A stretch of 64,000 nt of DNA, taken from assembly GCF_036924535.1 (NCBI RefSeq), contig NZ_JAZHRT010000001.1, positions 6,510,001-6,574,000 on the forward strand, written 5' to 3'. Below the pieces are notes generated by a model that worked only from the letters and a program-made list of their open reading frames with translations, did not search any database and was not told the DNA's origin. Below are positions 18,476-27,710 of this stretch, piece by piece. The DNA comes from Bradyrhizobium sp. AZCC 2262 (GTDB lineage Bacteria; Pseudomonadota; Alphaproteobacteria; Rhizobiales; Xanthobacteraceae). The position numbers and the translations under genes are program-made. How positions within the stretch are numbered: position 1 is the stretch's first letter; every line of letters begins with the position of its first letter.

Positions 18476-18671
18476 AGACTACAGCCCGGCATCGTTTGAC
18501 CCCGTCTTTGGTATAGCGTCTTGCGGGATACAGGTTGTGAACGGCCTCTTGACGGTCTGGAGCAATTCCGAAACCCTGCCTTCTGGGGACTGATTTCGGT
18601 AAACCGCTATCGCCCACGGCGAGGATCGATAGACTCCTTCCTGAAGCGGACGGCTATCGGAAGTGGCACCA

Positions 18672-18692
18672 CTATTGCTTGCGTAGCAATAG
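18672..18692. promoter_or_regulatory. inverted repeat upstream of the TRAP operon
   Basis: Arms CTATTGCT and AGCAATAG (8 bp, perfect) separated by 5 nt. It lies 24 bp before the dctQ-like start at 18717 and just ahead of the GAAGGA ribosome-binding site. It could be an operator or an mRNA hairpin in the leader. The flanking stretch 18476-18716 shows no gene. Confidence 0.4.
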
Positions 18693-18716
18693 GCGTGCGA
18701 GGGGGAAGGACACAGT

Positions 18717-19262
18717 ATGATCCGCGTGTTTCTTGATCGGCTCTACCTTTTCTCCGGTTATCTCGCCGGGCTTTTCCTGATTGCGATTTTTGTGCTGATG
18801 ATGCTGCTGTCGGGCGGCCGGCCGCTTGGCATCAATATTCCGGCGGGCGATGATTTCATCTCCTGGTGCATGGCGGCAACGGCCTTCCTCGGGCTCGCGC
18901 ATACGTTCAAACATGGCGAGATGATCCGCGTCGGCCTCTTGATCGACCGCCTCAACCACAATGTCCGTCATTACGTCGAGATCGCAGCCCTTTTCGTCGG
19001 TGTTGGCTTCATCGGCTTTTTCGCGTGGCATGCCTCGGTCATGACCTGGCAATCGCTTAAATTTTCCGACATTTCGCAAGGCGTGATCGCGGTGCCGCTG
19101 TGGATTCCGCAGCTCGGCTACAGCGGCGGCCTCGTGATTCTCTGCATCGCTTTTGTGGATGAGCTGGTCCATGTCCTGCGCGGCTTCGCGCCGCGTTACG
19201 AATTGCCGAAGCCGCAGAGCGCCGAGGAAGTCGTCGAACGCGCCATGCAGAGCGGGGTCTGA
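18717..19262 (+). CDS. TRAP transporter small permease (DctQ-like)
   Basis: 181-aa membrane protein with about four hydrophobic segments and the family-like stretch FLGLAHTFKHGEMIRVGLLIDRL. It forms the small membrane subunit of a sodium-driven TRAP importer together with the next two genes. The ATG follows GGGGGAAGGA. It ends 1 nt before the large permease start. Confidence 0.88.
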   Translation: MIRVFLDRLYLFSGYLAGLFLIAIFVLMMLLSGGRPLGINIPAGDDFISWCMAATAFLGLAHTFKHGEMIRVGLLIDRLNHNVRHYVEIAALFVGVGFIGFFAWHASVMTWQSLKFSDISQGVIAVPLWIPQLGYSGGLVILCIAFVDELVHVLRGFAPRYELPKPQSAEEVVERAMQSGV

Positions 19263-19263
19263 C

Positions 19264-20571
19264 ATGGAGCTTCTCTCCATCGCCGCCGTCCTGCTCGGAT
19301 TTCTTGCGCTGCTGCTCGGTGCCGGCGTCTGGATCGCCGTCGCCCTGATGGCGACGGGATGGGCCGGCATGCAATTCGCCGGTGGCGGCATTCCGGCAGG
19401 CAGCGTGCTTGCGACAACGGTGTGGGGCAACAGCGCGTCCTGGTCGCTGGCGGCTTTGCCGCTCTTCATATGGATGGGCGAAATTCTGTTCCGCACGCGG
19501 TTGTCGGAGGAAATGTTTCGTGGATTTGCGCCCTGGCTGAACTGGCTGCCGGGCCGGCTCATGCACGTCAACGTGCTCGCCTGCGGTGTATTCGGTTCGG
19601 TATCGGGATCATCGGCCGCGACCTGCGCCACAGTTGCCAAGATCGCCCTGCCCGAATTGAAGAAGCGCGGCTATGACGAAGACTTAAGTCTGGGTTCTCT
19701 GGCCGGTGCGGGCACGCTCGGCATTCTCATCCCGCCGTCGATCACCATGGTGGTCTACGCCGTGCAGGCGAACGTCTCCATTATTCAGGTTTTCCTCGCT
19801 GGATTTCTGCCGGGCCTGTTGGTGATGGTGCTCTATTCCGGCTACATCGCGATCTGGTCGCTCGCCAATCCAAAGCGCACGCCGCCGGCCGAACCGCCGA
19901 TGAGCCTTCGCAGGCGCATTTCAGAGTCGCTCAATCTCATTCCTTGCCTGCTGCTGATCGTGTTCGTCTTTCTGTCGTTGCTGATGGGCTGGGCGACGGC
20001 GACGGAATGCGCAGCCTGGGGCGTGTTGGGCTCGCTCGCCATCGCATGGTGGCAAGGCGCGCTGAGCTGGGAATCCTTCTGGGCGAGCGTCATGGGCGCG
20101 ACGCGGGTCAATTGCATGATCCTCTTGATCCTGGCGGGCGCTTCCTACATGGGCACGTCGATGGCCTATACCGGTATCCCGCTGGCGCTCGCGAGCTGGG
20201 TGAACAGCCTGCAGCTCAGTCCCTATGCGCTGATCGCGGCGCTGACCGTCATGTACATCGTGCTCGGCACGGCGCTCGACGGCATTTCCATGATCGTGCT
20301 GACCACCGCCATCGTCATTCCGATGGTGAAGCAGGCCGGCTTCGATCTGGTCTGGTTCGGCATTTTCCTGGTGCTGGTGGTGGAAATGGCGGAAGTCTCT
20401 CCACCCGTCGGCTTCAATCTGTTCGTGTTGCAGACCATGAGCGGCAAGGATTCCAACACGGTCGCCAAGGCGGCCCTGCCGTTCTTCTTTTTGCTCGTTC
20501 TGGCGGTTGCCATCATCACGGTCTTTCCTGCTATCGTTATGGTGCTGCCGCAGATTGCGTTCCCTGGCTAG
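19264..20571 (+). CDS. TRAP transporter large permease (DctM-like)
   Basis: 435 aa, strongly hydrophobic with about 12 membrane segments. It has the family motifs FGSVSGSSAATCATVAKIA, GTLGILIPPSITMVVYA and VVEMAEVSPPVGFNLFVLQ. It is the ion-coupled translocating subunit, encoded between the small permease and the periplasmic binding protein. The start at 19264 follows the DctQ stop immediately. Confidence 0.92.
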   Translation: MELLSIAAVLLGFLALLLGAGVWIAVALMATGWAGMQFAGGGIPAGSVLATTVWGNSASWSLAALPLFIWMGEILFRTRLSEEMFRGFAPWLNWLPGRLMHVNVLACGVFGSVSGSSAATCATVAKIALPELKKRGYDEDLSLGSLAGAGTLGILIPPSITMVVYAVQANVSIIQVFLAGFLPGLLVMVLYSGYIAIWSLANPKRTPPAEPPMSLRRRISESLNLIPCLLLIVFVFLSLLMGWATATECAAWGVLGSLAIAWWQGALSWESFWASVMGATRVNCMILLILAGASYMGTSMAYTGIPLALASWVNSLQLSPYALIAALTVMYIVLGTALDGISMIVLTTAIVIPMVKQAGFDLVWFGIFLVLVVEMAEVSPPVGFNLFVLQTMSGKDSNTVAKAALPFFFLLVLAVAIITVFPAIVMVLPQIAFPG

Positions 20572-20585
20572 AGAAAGGTATTGTC

Positions 20586-21575
20586 ATGTTCAGGCTTATT
20601 AAGACGTTCGCCATGGCCGCCTGCGTCGCGGCGCTTGCCGCTCCCGCACTTGTTGTTCCGGCAGTGGCGCAGACCAAATGGAATCTCCCGGCGGCCTATC
20701 CCGCGGACAATCCGCATTCGGTGAACCTGATCGCGTTCGCCAAGGACGTTGGCGACGCCACCGGCGGCAAGCTGCAGATCACCGTGCATGCCGCCGCCTC
20801 GCTGTTCAAGGCACCGGAAATCAAGCGCGCGGTCGCCACCGGACAGGCGCAGGCGGGTGAGGTTCTGATCTCGCTGCATGAGAACGAGGATCCGATGTTC
20901 GGCATCGATGTTGTCCCGTTCCTGGCGACGAGCTATCCGGCGGCCAGGAAGCTGTGGCTCGCCTCGAAACCAACAGTCGCAAAGAAGCTCGCATCGCAGG
21001 GCTTGATGCTTCTCTTCGCCGTGCCGTGGGGTCCGCAAGGCATTTATGCCAAGAAAGACATCAACACCCTTGACGACATGAAAGGCCTGAAGTGGCGCGC
21101 CTATAATGTCGGCACCTCGCGCATCGCCGAGCTCGTCGGCGCACAGCCTGTCACCATCCAGGCGGCGGAGCTGCCGCAGGCGCTGGCTACCGGCGTCGTG
21201 AACGCGTTCATGACCTCGGGCTCGACCGGCTACGACAGCAAGGCCTGGGAAAGCATGACGCATTTCTATGATACGCAGGCCTGGATTCCGAAGAACGTGA
21301 CCTTCGTGAACAAGGCGGCGTTTGACGCGCTCGACAAGCCGACCCAGGAAGCGATTCTCAAGGCGGCGGCGGTTGCCGAAGAACGTGGCTGGAAGCTCGC
21401 GGAAGAAAAGGCGAAGTGGTATCTTGAGCAGCTTCAGGCCAACAAGATGAAGGTATTGCCGCCACCTGCGGCGCTGAAGACGGGCCTTGAGAAAGTCGGC
21501 GACCAGTTAACCGTCGACTGGCTCAAGAAGGCCGGCCCCGATGGTGAAGCCGTGATCGCCTCCTATAAGAAGTAA
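20586..21575 (+). CDS. TRAP transporter substrate-binding protein (DctP-like)
   Basis: 329-aa periplasmic protein with a signal peptide (core AMAACVAALAAPALVV, cleavage after AVAQ). It has the DctP-like stretch GQAQAGEVLISLHENEDP and, in the middle, LKWRAYNVGTSRIAELVGAQP with the Arg expected to bind the substrate carboxylate. It completes the TRAP system; the ligand is probably a carboxylic acid. The gene is followed by a strong hairpin. Confidence 0.92.
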   Translation: MFRLIKTFAMAACVAALAAPALVVPAVAQTKWNLPAAYPADNPHSVNLIAFAKDVGDATGGKLQITVHAAASLFKAPEIKRAVATGQAQAGEVLISLHENEDPMFGIDVVPFLATSYPAARKLWLASKPTVAKKLASQGLMLLFAVPWGPQGIYAKKDINTLDDMKGLKWRAYNVGTSRIAELVGAQPVTIQAAELPQALATGVVNAFMTSGSTGYDSKAWESMTHFYDTQAWIPKNVTFVNKAAFDALDKPTQEAILKAAAVAEERGWKLAEEKAKWYLEQLQANKMKVLPPPAALKTGLEKVGDQLTVDWLKKAGPDGEAVIASYKK

Positions 21576-21599
21576 GACGATCGTTGTTGCGCGCCAGCA

Positions 21600-21625
21600 G
21601 CGTCCGGCATTCGATTGCCGGACGC
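21600..21625. terminator. hairpin between convergent genes
   Basis: Perfect 10-bp arms GCGTCCGGCA and TGCCGGACGC with a 6-nt loop, 24 nt after the TRAP binding-protein stop and 29 nt before the convergent aminotransferase stop. There is no long U-tract on either side, so it may act as a bidirectional, partly Rho-assisted terminator or as a 3'-end stabilizer. Confidence 0.6.
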
Positions 21626-21654
21626 AGAGACGCTCAGAAATCCGGCCAATCGCC

Positions 21655-23004
21655 TCAACCAATCGCGTCGAGCGCGCGGCGAACGGTCGCAAACACCATC
21701 TCGATCTCGTTTTCGGCGATGATCAGCGGCGGCGAGAGAACCAGCGTGTCACCGCTGCTGCGAATGAGAACGCCATCGTCGAAACAACGCTTGGCGCATT
21801 CCGCGCCGCGCGCCCCCGGGGCACCGTCGCGAGGTGTGACGTCAATCGCCGCCAGCAGACCAATATTGCGGATATCGACGACATGCGGAGCGTCTCTGAG
21901 GGCGTGGGCCGCCTGCTCCCAGATTGGCGCCAGCCGCCCGCAGCGCGCGAACAGCTCAAGATCACAATAAACATCGAGTGTCGCCAGCGCCGCCGCGCAG
22001 GCGAGCGGATGCGCCGAGTAGGTATAGCCGTGAAATAATTCGATGGCGCTGGACGGGCCGGCCATCAGCGCGTCGTAAACCGACCGGCTGGCGATTACGC
22101 CGCCCATGGGCACCGCGCCGTTGGTCATGCCCTTGGCGCAGGTGATCAGATCGGGCGTGACGCCGAATGCCTCGGCGCCAAAGGCCGCGCCCAAACGGCC
22201 AAAGCCGGTGATCACCTCGTCGAAAATCAGCAGAATCCCGTGGCGATCGCAGATCGCCCGCAACTGCTCGAGATAACCAACTGGCGGCGGCAACACGCCA
22301 CCCGAACCGATGACGGGTTCAACGATCACCGCGGCGACAGTCGAGGGATCGTGGATCTGCAACAGGGTCGTCAGCTCGTCGGCGAGATGCGCACCCCATT
22401 GCGGCTGGCCGCGCGAGAATGCCGCGTGCTCGATGCTGTGCGTATGCGGCAGATGGTCGACCTCCGGCAACAGCGGCCCGAAATCGCGGCGGTGACGTCC
22501 GATCCCGCTGACCGAAAGCCCGCCCCAGCCCATGCCGTGATAGGCTTTGGCGCGGCCAATAAACCGGATGCGCGAACCCTCGCCCCGGGCGCGATGATAG
22601 GCGCGCGCGATCTTCAGCGCCGTATCGACCGCTTCAGAACCGGAATTGGTGAAGAAAACATGATCGAGGCCCGCAGGCGCGATCTCCGCAATGCGTCCAG
22701 CCAGTTCGAATGCCGCCGGATGGCTCATCTGGAACGAGGAGACGAAGTCGAGCCGTTCGGCCTGCGCCTTGATGGCGTCGACAATGGCGCGCTGCCCATG
22801 GCCGGCGTTGACGCACCACAGCCCCGCCATGGCGTCGAGGACGCGCCGTCCGTCCGATGTCACATAATGCATGCCTTCGGCTGCCACGAACAGGCGAGGA
22901 TCGGCCTTGAACTGGCGGTTGGGCGTGAACGGCAGCCAGAATGATTCCAGCGCCTCCCGATCCAGCGGCGCGGTTTCGCCTGATATCCTGTGGGGCTTGT
23001 TCAC
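21655..23004 (-). CDS. class III aminotransferase (omega-amino acid:pyruvate transaminase-like)
   Basis: PLP enzyme of 449 aa with the N-terminal WLPFTPNRQFK typical of beta-alanine/omega-amino acid:pyruvate transaminases. It has FFTNSGSEAVDTALK (phosphate binding), the LLIFDEVITGFGR Asp and the PLP Lys in CAKGMTNGAVP. It overlaps the stop of the GntR regulator by 4 nt (ATGA), so the regulator and the enzyme form one operon. It likely deaminates a terminal amine from the transported or hydrolysed substrate of the divergent genes (inference). Confidence 0.9.
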   Translation of the reverse strand: MNKPHRISGETAPLDREALESFWLPFTPNRQFKADPRLFVAAEGMHYVTSDGRRVLDAMAGLWCVNAGHGQRAIVDAIKAQAERLDFVSSFQMSHPAAFELAGRIAEIAPAGLDHVFFTNSGSEAVDTALKIARAYHRARGEGSRIRFIGRAKAYHGMGWGGLSVSGIGRHRRDFGPLLPEVDHLPHTHSIEHAAFSRGQPQWGAHLADELTTLLQIHDPSTVAAVIVEPVIGSGGVLPPPVGYLEQLRAICDRHGILLIFDEVITGFGRLGAAFGAEAFGVTPDLITCAKGMTNGAVPMGGVIASRSVYDALMAGPSSAIELFHGYTYSAHPLACAAALATLDVYCDLELFARCGRLAPIWEQAAHALRDAPHVVDIRNIGLLAAIDVTPRDGAPGARGAECAKRCFDDGVLIRSSGDTLVLSPPLIIAENEIEMVFATVRRALDAIG

Positions 23005-23942
23005 GACGCCTTCCTTCCAATCTGTGAGCTATCGGGGACAACGGCGTGGATACCGAGTTTGGCCGCCGCATCAAGGTGCTTGCGCATCAGGCTTGCGGCG
23101 GTCTCGCACTCTCCCGCTTCGAGGCAATCGAGAATCTTCAGATGCTCGCGGCAGGAAACCACGACGCGCTCGTGGCCGAACGTCCAGTCATAGTTCGCAA
23201 AGCGACGCAGCCGGTTCTGCTGCTGGATCGCGACCAGCAGATACCGGTTATGCGCACCCGCCACGAGCCCCTCATGGAACTGCGCGTTCATCTCATAGAG
23301 CGCAATGCTCGACGCCTCGTTCCACGGCGTTGCGAGCATGTCGTGATGCCTCTCGCGCATGTCTTCGATCCAGCCTGGCGCAAGCCGATAGCCCGGCTCG
23401 AGCAGCGCCGCCGGTTCGATGATCCGGCGAAGGCGATAGCTTTCCGCACGCGCCGTCGGATCCGAAATGGTCGGCAGGAAGCGCCAGCCATGTCCTGGCT
23501 TGCGCTGCACGGCGGCGACTTCGCTGAGCCGCACCAATACCTGCTGCACGGTGGCGCGCGTGACGCGGTAGCGACGGATGAGATCGCCTTCAGACACGTC
23601 TTCCGCCAACTTCCCGGCGCGGCGATCGCGGGCGATCGCGAGAAACAGCCGATCGGCATCGGTTGGCCCCGGCTGCGGCGGTGTCTTGCGGTCGGCGCGC
23701 GCCGTGTCGGCAACAAAATAGCCGCCGCGCTTGCCTGGTCGTACCAATCCACGCCGCGCCAGATGCGCGAGCGCTGCACGCACCGGCGTGCGCGACACAT
23801 GCAGCCGCGCCGCCAGTGCAACCTCGCCCAGCCGCGTGCCGGGTTCCAGTTGATCCGACCTGATGACCGCGAGAATGCCGGCCTGCAGTTCGCTCTGCAG
23901 GCGGGACGGGGCAGTCCGGCCCGACAAACTTTTTTGTTTCAT
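23001..23942 (-). CDS. GntR/FCD family regulator with two winged-helix domains
   Basis: 313 aa. The first wHTH is at about residues 13-78 (ARLHVSRTPVRAALAHLARRGLV) and a second wHTH-like segment at about 95-157 (LIRRYRVTRATVQQVLVRL). An FCD-type helical ligand domain follows (ESYRLRRIIEPAALLEPGY onward, with candidate metal-binding His residues). Standard FadR/FCD proteins have one wHTH and about 230 aa, so the extra domain explains the length. The ATG at 23942 is the first ATG; only a TTG lies upstream and no clear ribosome-binding site is visible. It is divergent from the C45 acyltransferase, which starts 56 bp away. Confidence 0.82.
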   Translation of the reverse strand: MKQKSLSGRTAPSRLQSELQAGILAVIRSDQLEPGTRLGEVALAARLHVSRTPVRAALAHLARRGLVRPGKRGGYFVADTARADRKTPPQPGPTDADRLFLAIARDRRAGKLAEDVSEGDLIRRYRVTRATVQQVLVRLSEVAAVQRKPGHGWRFLPTISDPTARAESYRLRRIIEPAALLEPGYRLAPGWIEDMRERHHDMLATPWNEASSIALYEMNAQFHEGLVAGAHNRYLLVAIQQQNRLRRFANYDWTFGHERVVVSCREHLKILDCLEAGECETAASLMRKHLDAAAKLGIHAVVPDSSQIGRKAS

Positions 23943-23998
23943 GACATGACAAAATACATTAGGCTTCGCCGATTGCAACCCGAAAGCAGGCGGCAGCG

Positions 23999-25159
23999 AT
24001 GGTCGAACCGTTTCCCTTGATCGAGATTTCCGGGCCGCCGCGTGAACGTGGCCGCCAATATGGCCAAAAGGCCGCCGAGCGCATTCGCAAGGGAACGTCG
24101 CATTACTTCGCGCAACTAAAGGAACTGTCGCTCGACAGTGCCGGCAGTTCCGCGCTGGTGCGCGACTATCTGCCGGTCATTGAGGCGTTCGAGCCGACCT
24201 ATGTCGAAGAGATGCACGGCATCGCCGAGGGTGCCGCCGTGCCGTTCGAAGATGTCGTGCTGCTCAACGCGCGCACCGAGATCCTCAAACTGGCGGCCCG
24301 CCCCGATTTGCGCGCACGCCTTGCTGGCGAAGACGACCCCGACGGCTGTACCGGTGTCGTCGTATTGCCCGCGGCAAGCAAGGCCGGGCGCCTGATCCAT
24401 GCACAGAACTGGGACTGGAAACGCGAATGCGCCGAGACCGCGGTCGTCCTTAAAGTACGCCGCGACGATGGACCCGATCTGATGACCTTTACCGAAGCCG
24501 GCGCGCTCGGCCGCTGCGGCTTCAACGCCGTCGGCATCGCGATAACCGCGAATTATCTGGAGTCCGACCGCGACTATCGGCAGGTCGGCGTTCCGCTCGC
24601 ACTGATCCGCCGCAAGGTGCTGGAGAGCGAGCATCTCGCGCTTGCCATGCGCTCCGTCTATTGCACGCAGAAATCGGCCGCCAACAACATGATCGTCAGC
24701 CATTGCGAGGGCGTTGCGATTGATTTCGAATGCGCGCCCGACGAGACCTTTCAGGTGCATCCGGATCGCGGGCTCCTGGTGCATGCCAATCACTTCGTTA
24801 GTCCGGTGGCGCTCGGCAAGCTAAAGGACACCGGGATCCTCAACACGCCCGACAGCCTTTACCGCGACGTGCGCGTGCGCGGAATTCTCGAACCGCAGAT
24901 CGGCGACATTACGCTGGACGCCGTGAAGGAAGCGCTGTTCGACGACTTCGCAACGCCGTGGGCGGTGTGCCGGCCGCCGCGACGCAATCTCAGCAACAAC
25001 CTCAGCGCCACCGTCGCGATGATCCTGATGGAGCCGGAGCGCGGCGTGATGGAAGTCGCTCCCCTGCCCGCGCTCAATCGCCAATTCACGACCTACACGC
25101 TCGATATGGCCACGGCTCGCAAGAGCGCCGATCCACAAGCGATGGCCAAGGCCGTATGA
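23999..25159 (+). CDS. C45 family acyltransferase/peptidase (AAT-like Ntn hydrolase)
   Basis: 386 aa, resembling acyl-CoA:6-aminopenicillanate acyltransferase. The N-terminal GPPRERGRQYGQ is typical, and self-cleavage is expected before C117 (DGC-TGVV), which then acts as the N-terminal nucleophile. No signal peptide is apparent. It is translationally coupled (ATGATG overlapping TGA) to an oligopeptide-type binding protein, so the operon may import and hydrolyse or transfer an amide or lactam compound. Function is inferred from family and context. Confidence 0.83.
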   Translation: MVEPFPLIEISGPPRERGRQYGQKAAERIRKGTSHYFAQLKELSLDSAGSSALVRDYLPVIEAFEPTYVEEMHGIAEGAAVPFEDVVLLNARTEILKLAARPDLRARLAGEDDPDGCTGVVVLPAASKAGRLIHAQNWDWKRECAETAVVLKVRRDDGPDLMTFTEAGALGRCGFNAVGIAITANYLESDRDYRQVGVPLALIRRKVLESEHLALAMRSVYCTQKSAANNMIVSHCEGVAIDFECAPDETFQVHPDRGLLVHANHFVSPVALGKLKDTGILNTPDSLYRDVRVRGILEPQIGDITLDAVKEALFDDFATPWAVCRPPRRNLSNNLSATVAMILMEPERGVMEVAPLPALNRQFTTYTLDMATARKSADPQAMAKAV

Positions 25160-26742
25160 TGCGTAAGCACCAGGGCGTCGCCGCGTTCACGACCATGGCG
25201 ATGTCCGCCGGCGTGGCGCTTGCGCTGGCCTGGGCTTCGGCAATACCGGCACTCGCGGCCGGAGGCGTGCTGCGCGCACGCTTCAACGCGGACATCCGCT
25301 CGACCGACCCCGGGACCAACCGCGACGCCAACACCGACGGCGTGATGGGACATGTGGTCGAAGGCCTGGTGGCCTTCCGCGAAGATACCTCGATCGGCCC
25401 CATGCTGGCGGAAAGCTGGGAGATTTCGCCAGACGGCAAGATCTACACTTTTCATCTCCGGAAAGGCGTCAAGTTTCATAACGGCGCGATCATGACCGCC
25501 GATGACGTCGTCTGGTCATTCAAGCGCTGGCTCGATCCCGCGACGCAATGGCGCTGCCTTTCCGAATTCTCCGATACCGGCATCACCAAAATCCTCGGCG
25601 TGGACGCCACCGATCCGCAGACCGTGGTGATCACGCTGGAGCGGCCGACGGCGCTCCTGCTTGGCACCCTCGCCAGGCCTGACTGCGGCCAGACCGCCAT
25701 CCTGAATCGTGACTCCCTCACGCCCGATGGCAAGTGGCGCGAACCGGTCGCCACCGGCCCGTTCAAGCTCGGTGAATGGAAGCGCGGTCAGTATGTCGAC
25801 CTGATCCGCTTCGACGATTATGTCTCGCGCACCGAGCCGCGCGATGGCTATACGGGTGCGAAGAAGGTCGAGGTCGACAAGGTCCGCGTCAACATCATTC
25901 CCGACAGTTCCGCCGCCAAGGCCGGACTGCTGAGCGGCTCGCTCGACATCATCAACAGCCTCTCGGTTCCGGAAGTCGAAGAGCTGAAGTCCCACGCCGA
26001 GGTAAAACTCAGCATTACGCCTGCGCTCGGCCTCACCGGCATCCTGTTGCAAAGCAACGATCCGCTGCTCAAGGCCGTCCGCATCCGCCGCGCGCTGGCG
26101 CTTTCGCTCGACACCAAGGAAATTGCCGATGTGGTGATGCAGGGCACCGCCCGCGCCAACAATTCAGCACTGCCCATCGGCAGCCCGTTCCACGGTCCTG
26201 TCGAAGATCAGGGCTACACCCAGGATATCGCGCAGGCCAGGAAGCTGCTCGCCGAAGCCGGATACAAGGGCCAGCCGATCAAGATGATCGCCAACAAGCG
26301 CTACAGCTTCGTGTTCGATTCCGCCGTGCTGGTGCAGGCGATGGCGCAAGCCGTCGGGCTGAAGATCGACATCGAAGTGCTCGACTGGGCGACGCAGCTC
26401 GATCGCTACAGCAAGGGCGACTACCAGGCGATGGCCTTCGTCTATTCGGCCCGTCTCGACCCCTCGCTCAGCTTCGAAATGCTGACCGGACCGAAGGCGA
26501 CCCAGCCACGCAAGGTCTGGGACAATCCGGAAGCGCAGGAGATGCTGCGGCAGTCGATGCTGACCATCGATACCGCCAAGCGGCAGGCGCTGTTCGATGA
26601 AATGCACCGGCGTTTCATCGCCGATGTGCCGATGATCGTGCTCTTCAACGGTTCGGAACTCGCGGCACTGCGCAACAACGTGAAGGGCTACGCCGGCTGG
26701 CTTTACCCGCAGCCGCGCTTCTGGGGTGTAAGCCTGCAATAA
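25156..26742 (+). CDS. ABC transporter substrate-binding protein, oligopeptide/dipeptide type (SBP_bac_5)
   Basis: 528 aa with a signal peptide (core VALALAWASAIPALA). It has the family segments GLVAFREDTSIGPMLAESWE, TFHLRKGVKFHNG and ATGPFKLGEWKRGQYVDL. It delivers a peptide-like ligand to the permeases encoded next. Starts at 25156 and 25159 are both possible and overlap the preceding stop. It is 24 nt upstream of the first permease gene and a paralogue of the frameshifted binding protein at 30146. Confidence 0.9.
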   Translation: MMRKHQGVAAFTTMAMSAGVALALAWASAIPALAAGGVLRARFNADIRSTDPGTNRDANTDGVMGHVVEGLVAFREDTSIGPMLAESWEISPDGKIYTFHLRKGVKFHNGAIMTADDVVWSFKRWLDPATQWRCLSEFSDTGITKILGVDATDPQTVVITLERPTALLLGTLARPDCGQTAILNRDSLTPDGKWREPVATGPFKLGEWKRGQYVDLIRFDDYVSRTEPRDGYTGAKKVEVDKVRVNIIPDSSAAKAGLLSGSLDIINSLSVPEVEELKSHAEVKLSITPALGLTGILLQSNDPLLKAVRIRRALALSLDTKEIADVVMQGTARANNSALPIGSPFHGPVEDQGYTQDIAQARKLLAEAGYKGQPIKMIANKRYSFVFDSAVLVQAMAQAVGLKIDIEVLDWATQLDRYSKGDYQAMAFVYSARLDPSLSFEMLTGPKATQPRKVWDNPEAQEMLRQSMLTIDTAKRQALFDEMHRRFIADVPMIVLFNGSELAALRNNVKGYAGWLYPQPRFWGVSLQ

Positions 26743-26765
26743 CGCAGGCAGGTGGGACGATACTG

Positions 26766-27710
26766 ATGCTGGGTTATCTCGTCAGACGGCTTGCGATGAC
26801 CATCCCGACCTTGCTGCTGGTCGCGATCACCGTGTTCGCGCTGATACGCCTGATCCCGGGCGATCCGGTGCAGGTGATGCTCGGCGACAGCACGGATCCG
26901 GCGCAAGTGGAGCAGTTGCGCCGGCAAATGGGGCTCGACCAATCGATCCCGGTTCAATTCGGCTATTGGCTCGCAAAGGTCGCGGTCGGCGATTTCGGTC
27001 ACTCGATCACCAATGGGCTCGCCGTATTGCCCTTGATCCTCGAGCGATTCCAGGTCAGCGCGCTCATCGTGCTCGTCGCGGTGACGATCGCCGCCTGCGT
27101 CGCGGTACCGGCCGGGCTGATCGCGGCGTGGCGGCAGAACAGCGCGACCGACCTTGCCATCACCGCGGGCGCGACCCTGCTGCTGTCGATTCCGAGCTTC
27201 TGGCTTGGACTATTGCTGCTGCTGCTGTTCGGCCTGAAACTGAAATGGCTGCCGGTGATCGGTTATGTTCCGTTCAGCGATAATTTCGGCCAAGCCATGG
27301 CCTTCATCGTCCTGCCGATCGCGACGCTGGCTATGATCGAGATCGGCGCGCTGACCCGCATGTCACGCGCCAGCTCGATCGAGGTGTTGCGGCTCGAATA
27401 CGTCACGCATGCGCGGGCCAAGGGCGCGCCGGAGTGGCGGGTGCTCGGCCGCCATGTCCTGCCCAATGCTTTCGCGCCGACCTGGACCTTGATCGGTCTC
27501 ATCCTCGGCCATCTGCTCGGCGGTATCGCTGTCATCGAGACCGTGTTTACGCTGCCGGGGCTCGGCCGGCTGCTGGTCGATTCGATCTTCGCCCGCGATT
27601 ATCCGGTCGTGCAGGGCTGCCTGTTGTTCACGGCGGTGATTTACGTCGTCGTCAATTTGATTGTCGATCTCTGTTATCCCCTGTTCGATCCCCGGGTGGC
27701 CGCCGAATGA
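26766..27710 (+). CDS. ABC transporter permease, DppB/OppB type
   Basis: 314-aa inner-membrane protein with about six hydrophobic segments. It opens MLGYLVRRLAMTIPTLLLV, has the periplasmic GDPVQVMLG region and the EAA-like loop EYVTHARAKGAPEWRVLGRH that contacts the ATPase. Its stop overlaps the next permease start (ATGA). Confidence 0.93.
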   Translation: MLGYLVRRLAMTIPTLLLVAITVFALIRLIPGDPVQVMLGDSTDPAQVEQLRRQMGLDQSIPVQFGYWLAKVAVGDFGHSITNGLAVLPLILERFQVSALIVLVAVTIAACVAVPAGLIAAWRQNSATDLAITAGATLLLSIPSFWLGLLLLLLFGLKLKWLPVIGYVPFSDNFGQAMAFIVLPIATLAMIEIGALTRMSRASSIEVLRLEYVTHARAKGAPEWRVLGRHVLPNAFAPTWTLIGLILGHLLGGIAVIETVFTLPGLGRLLVDSIFARDYPVVQGCLLFTAVIYVVVNLIVDLCYPLFDPRVAAE

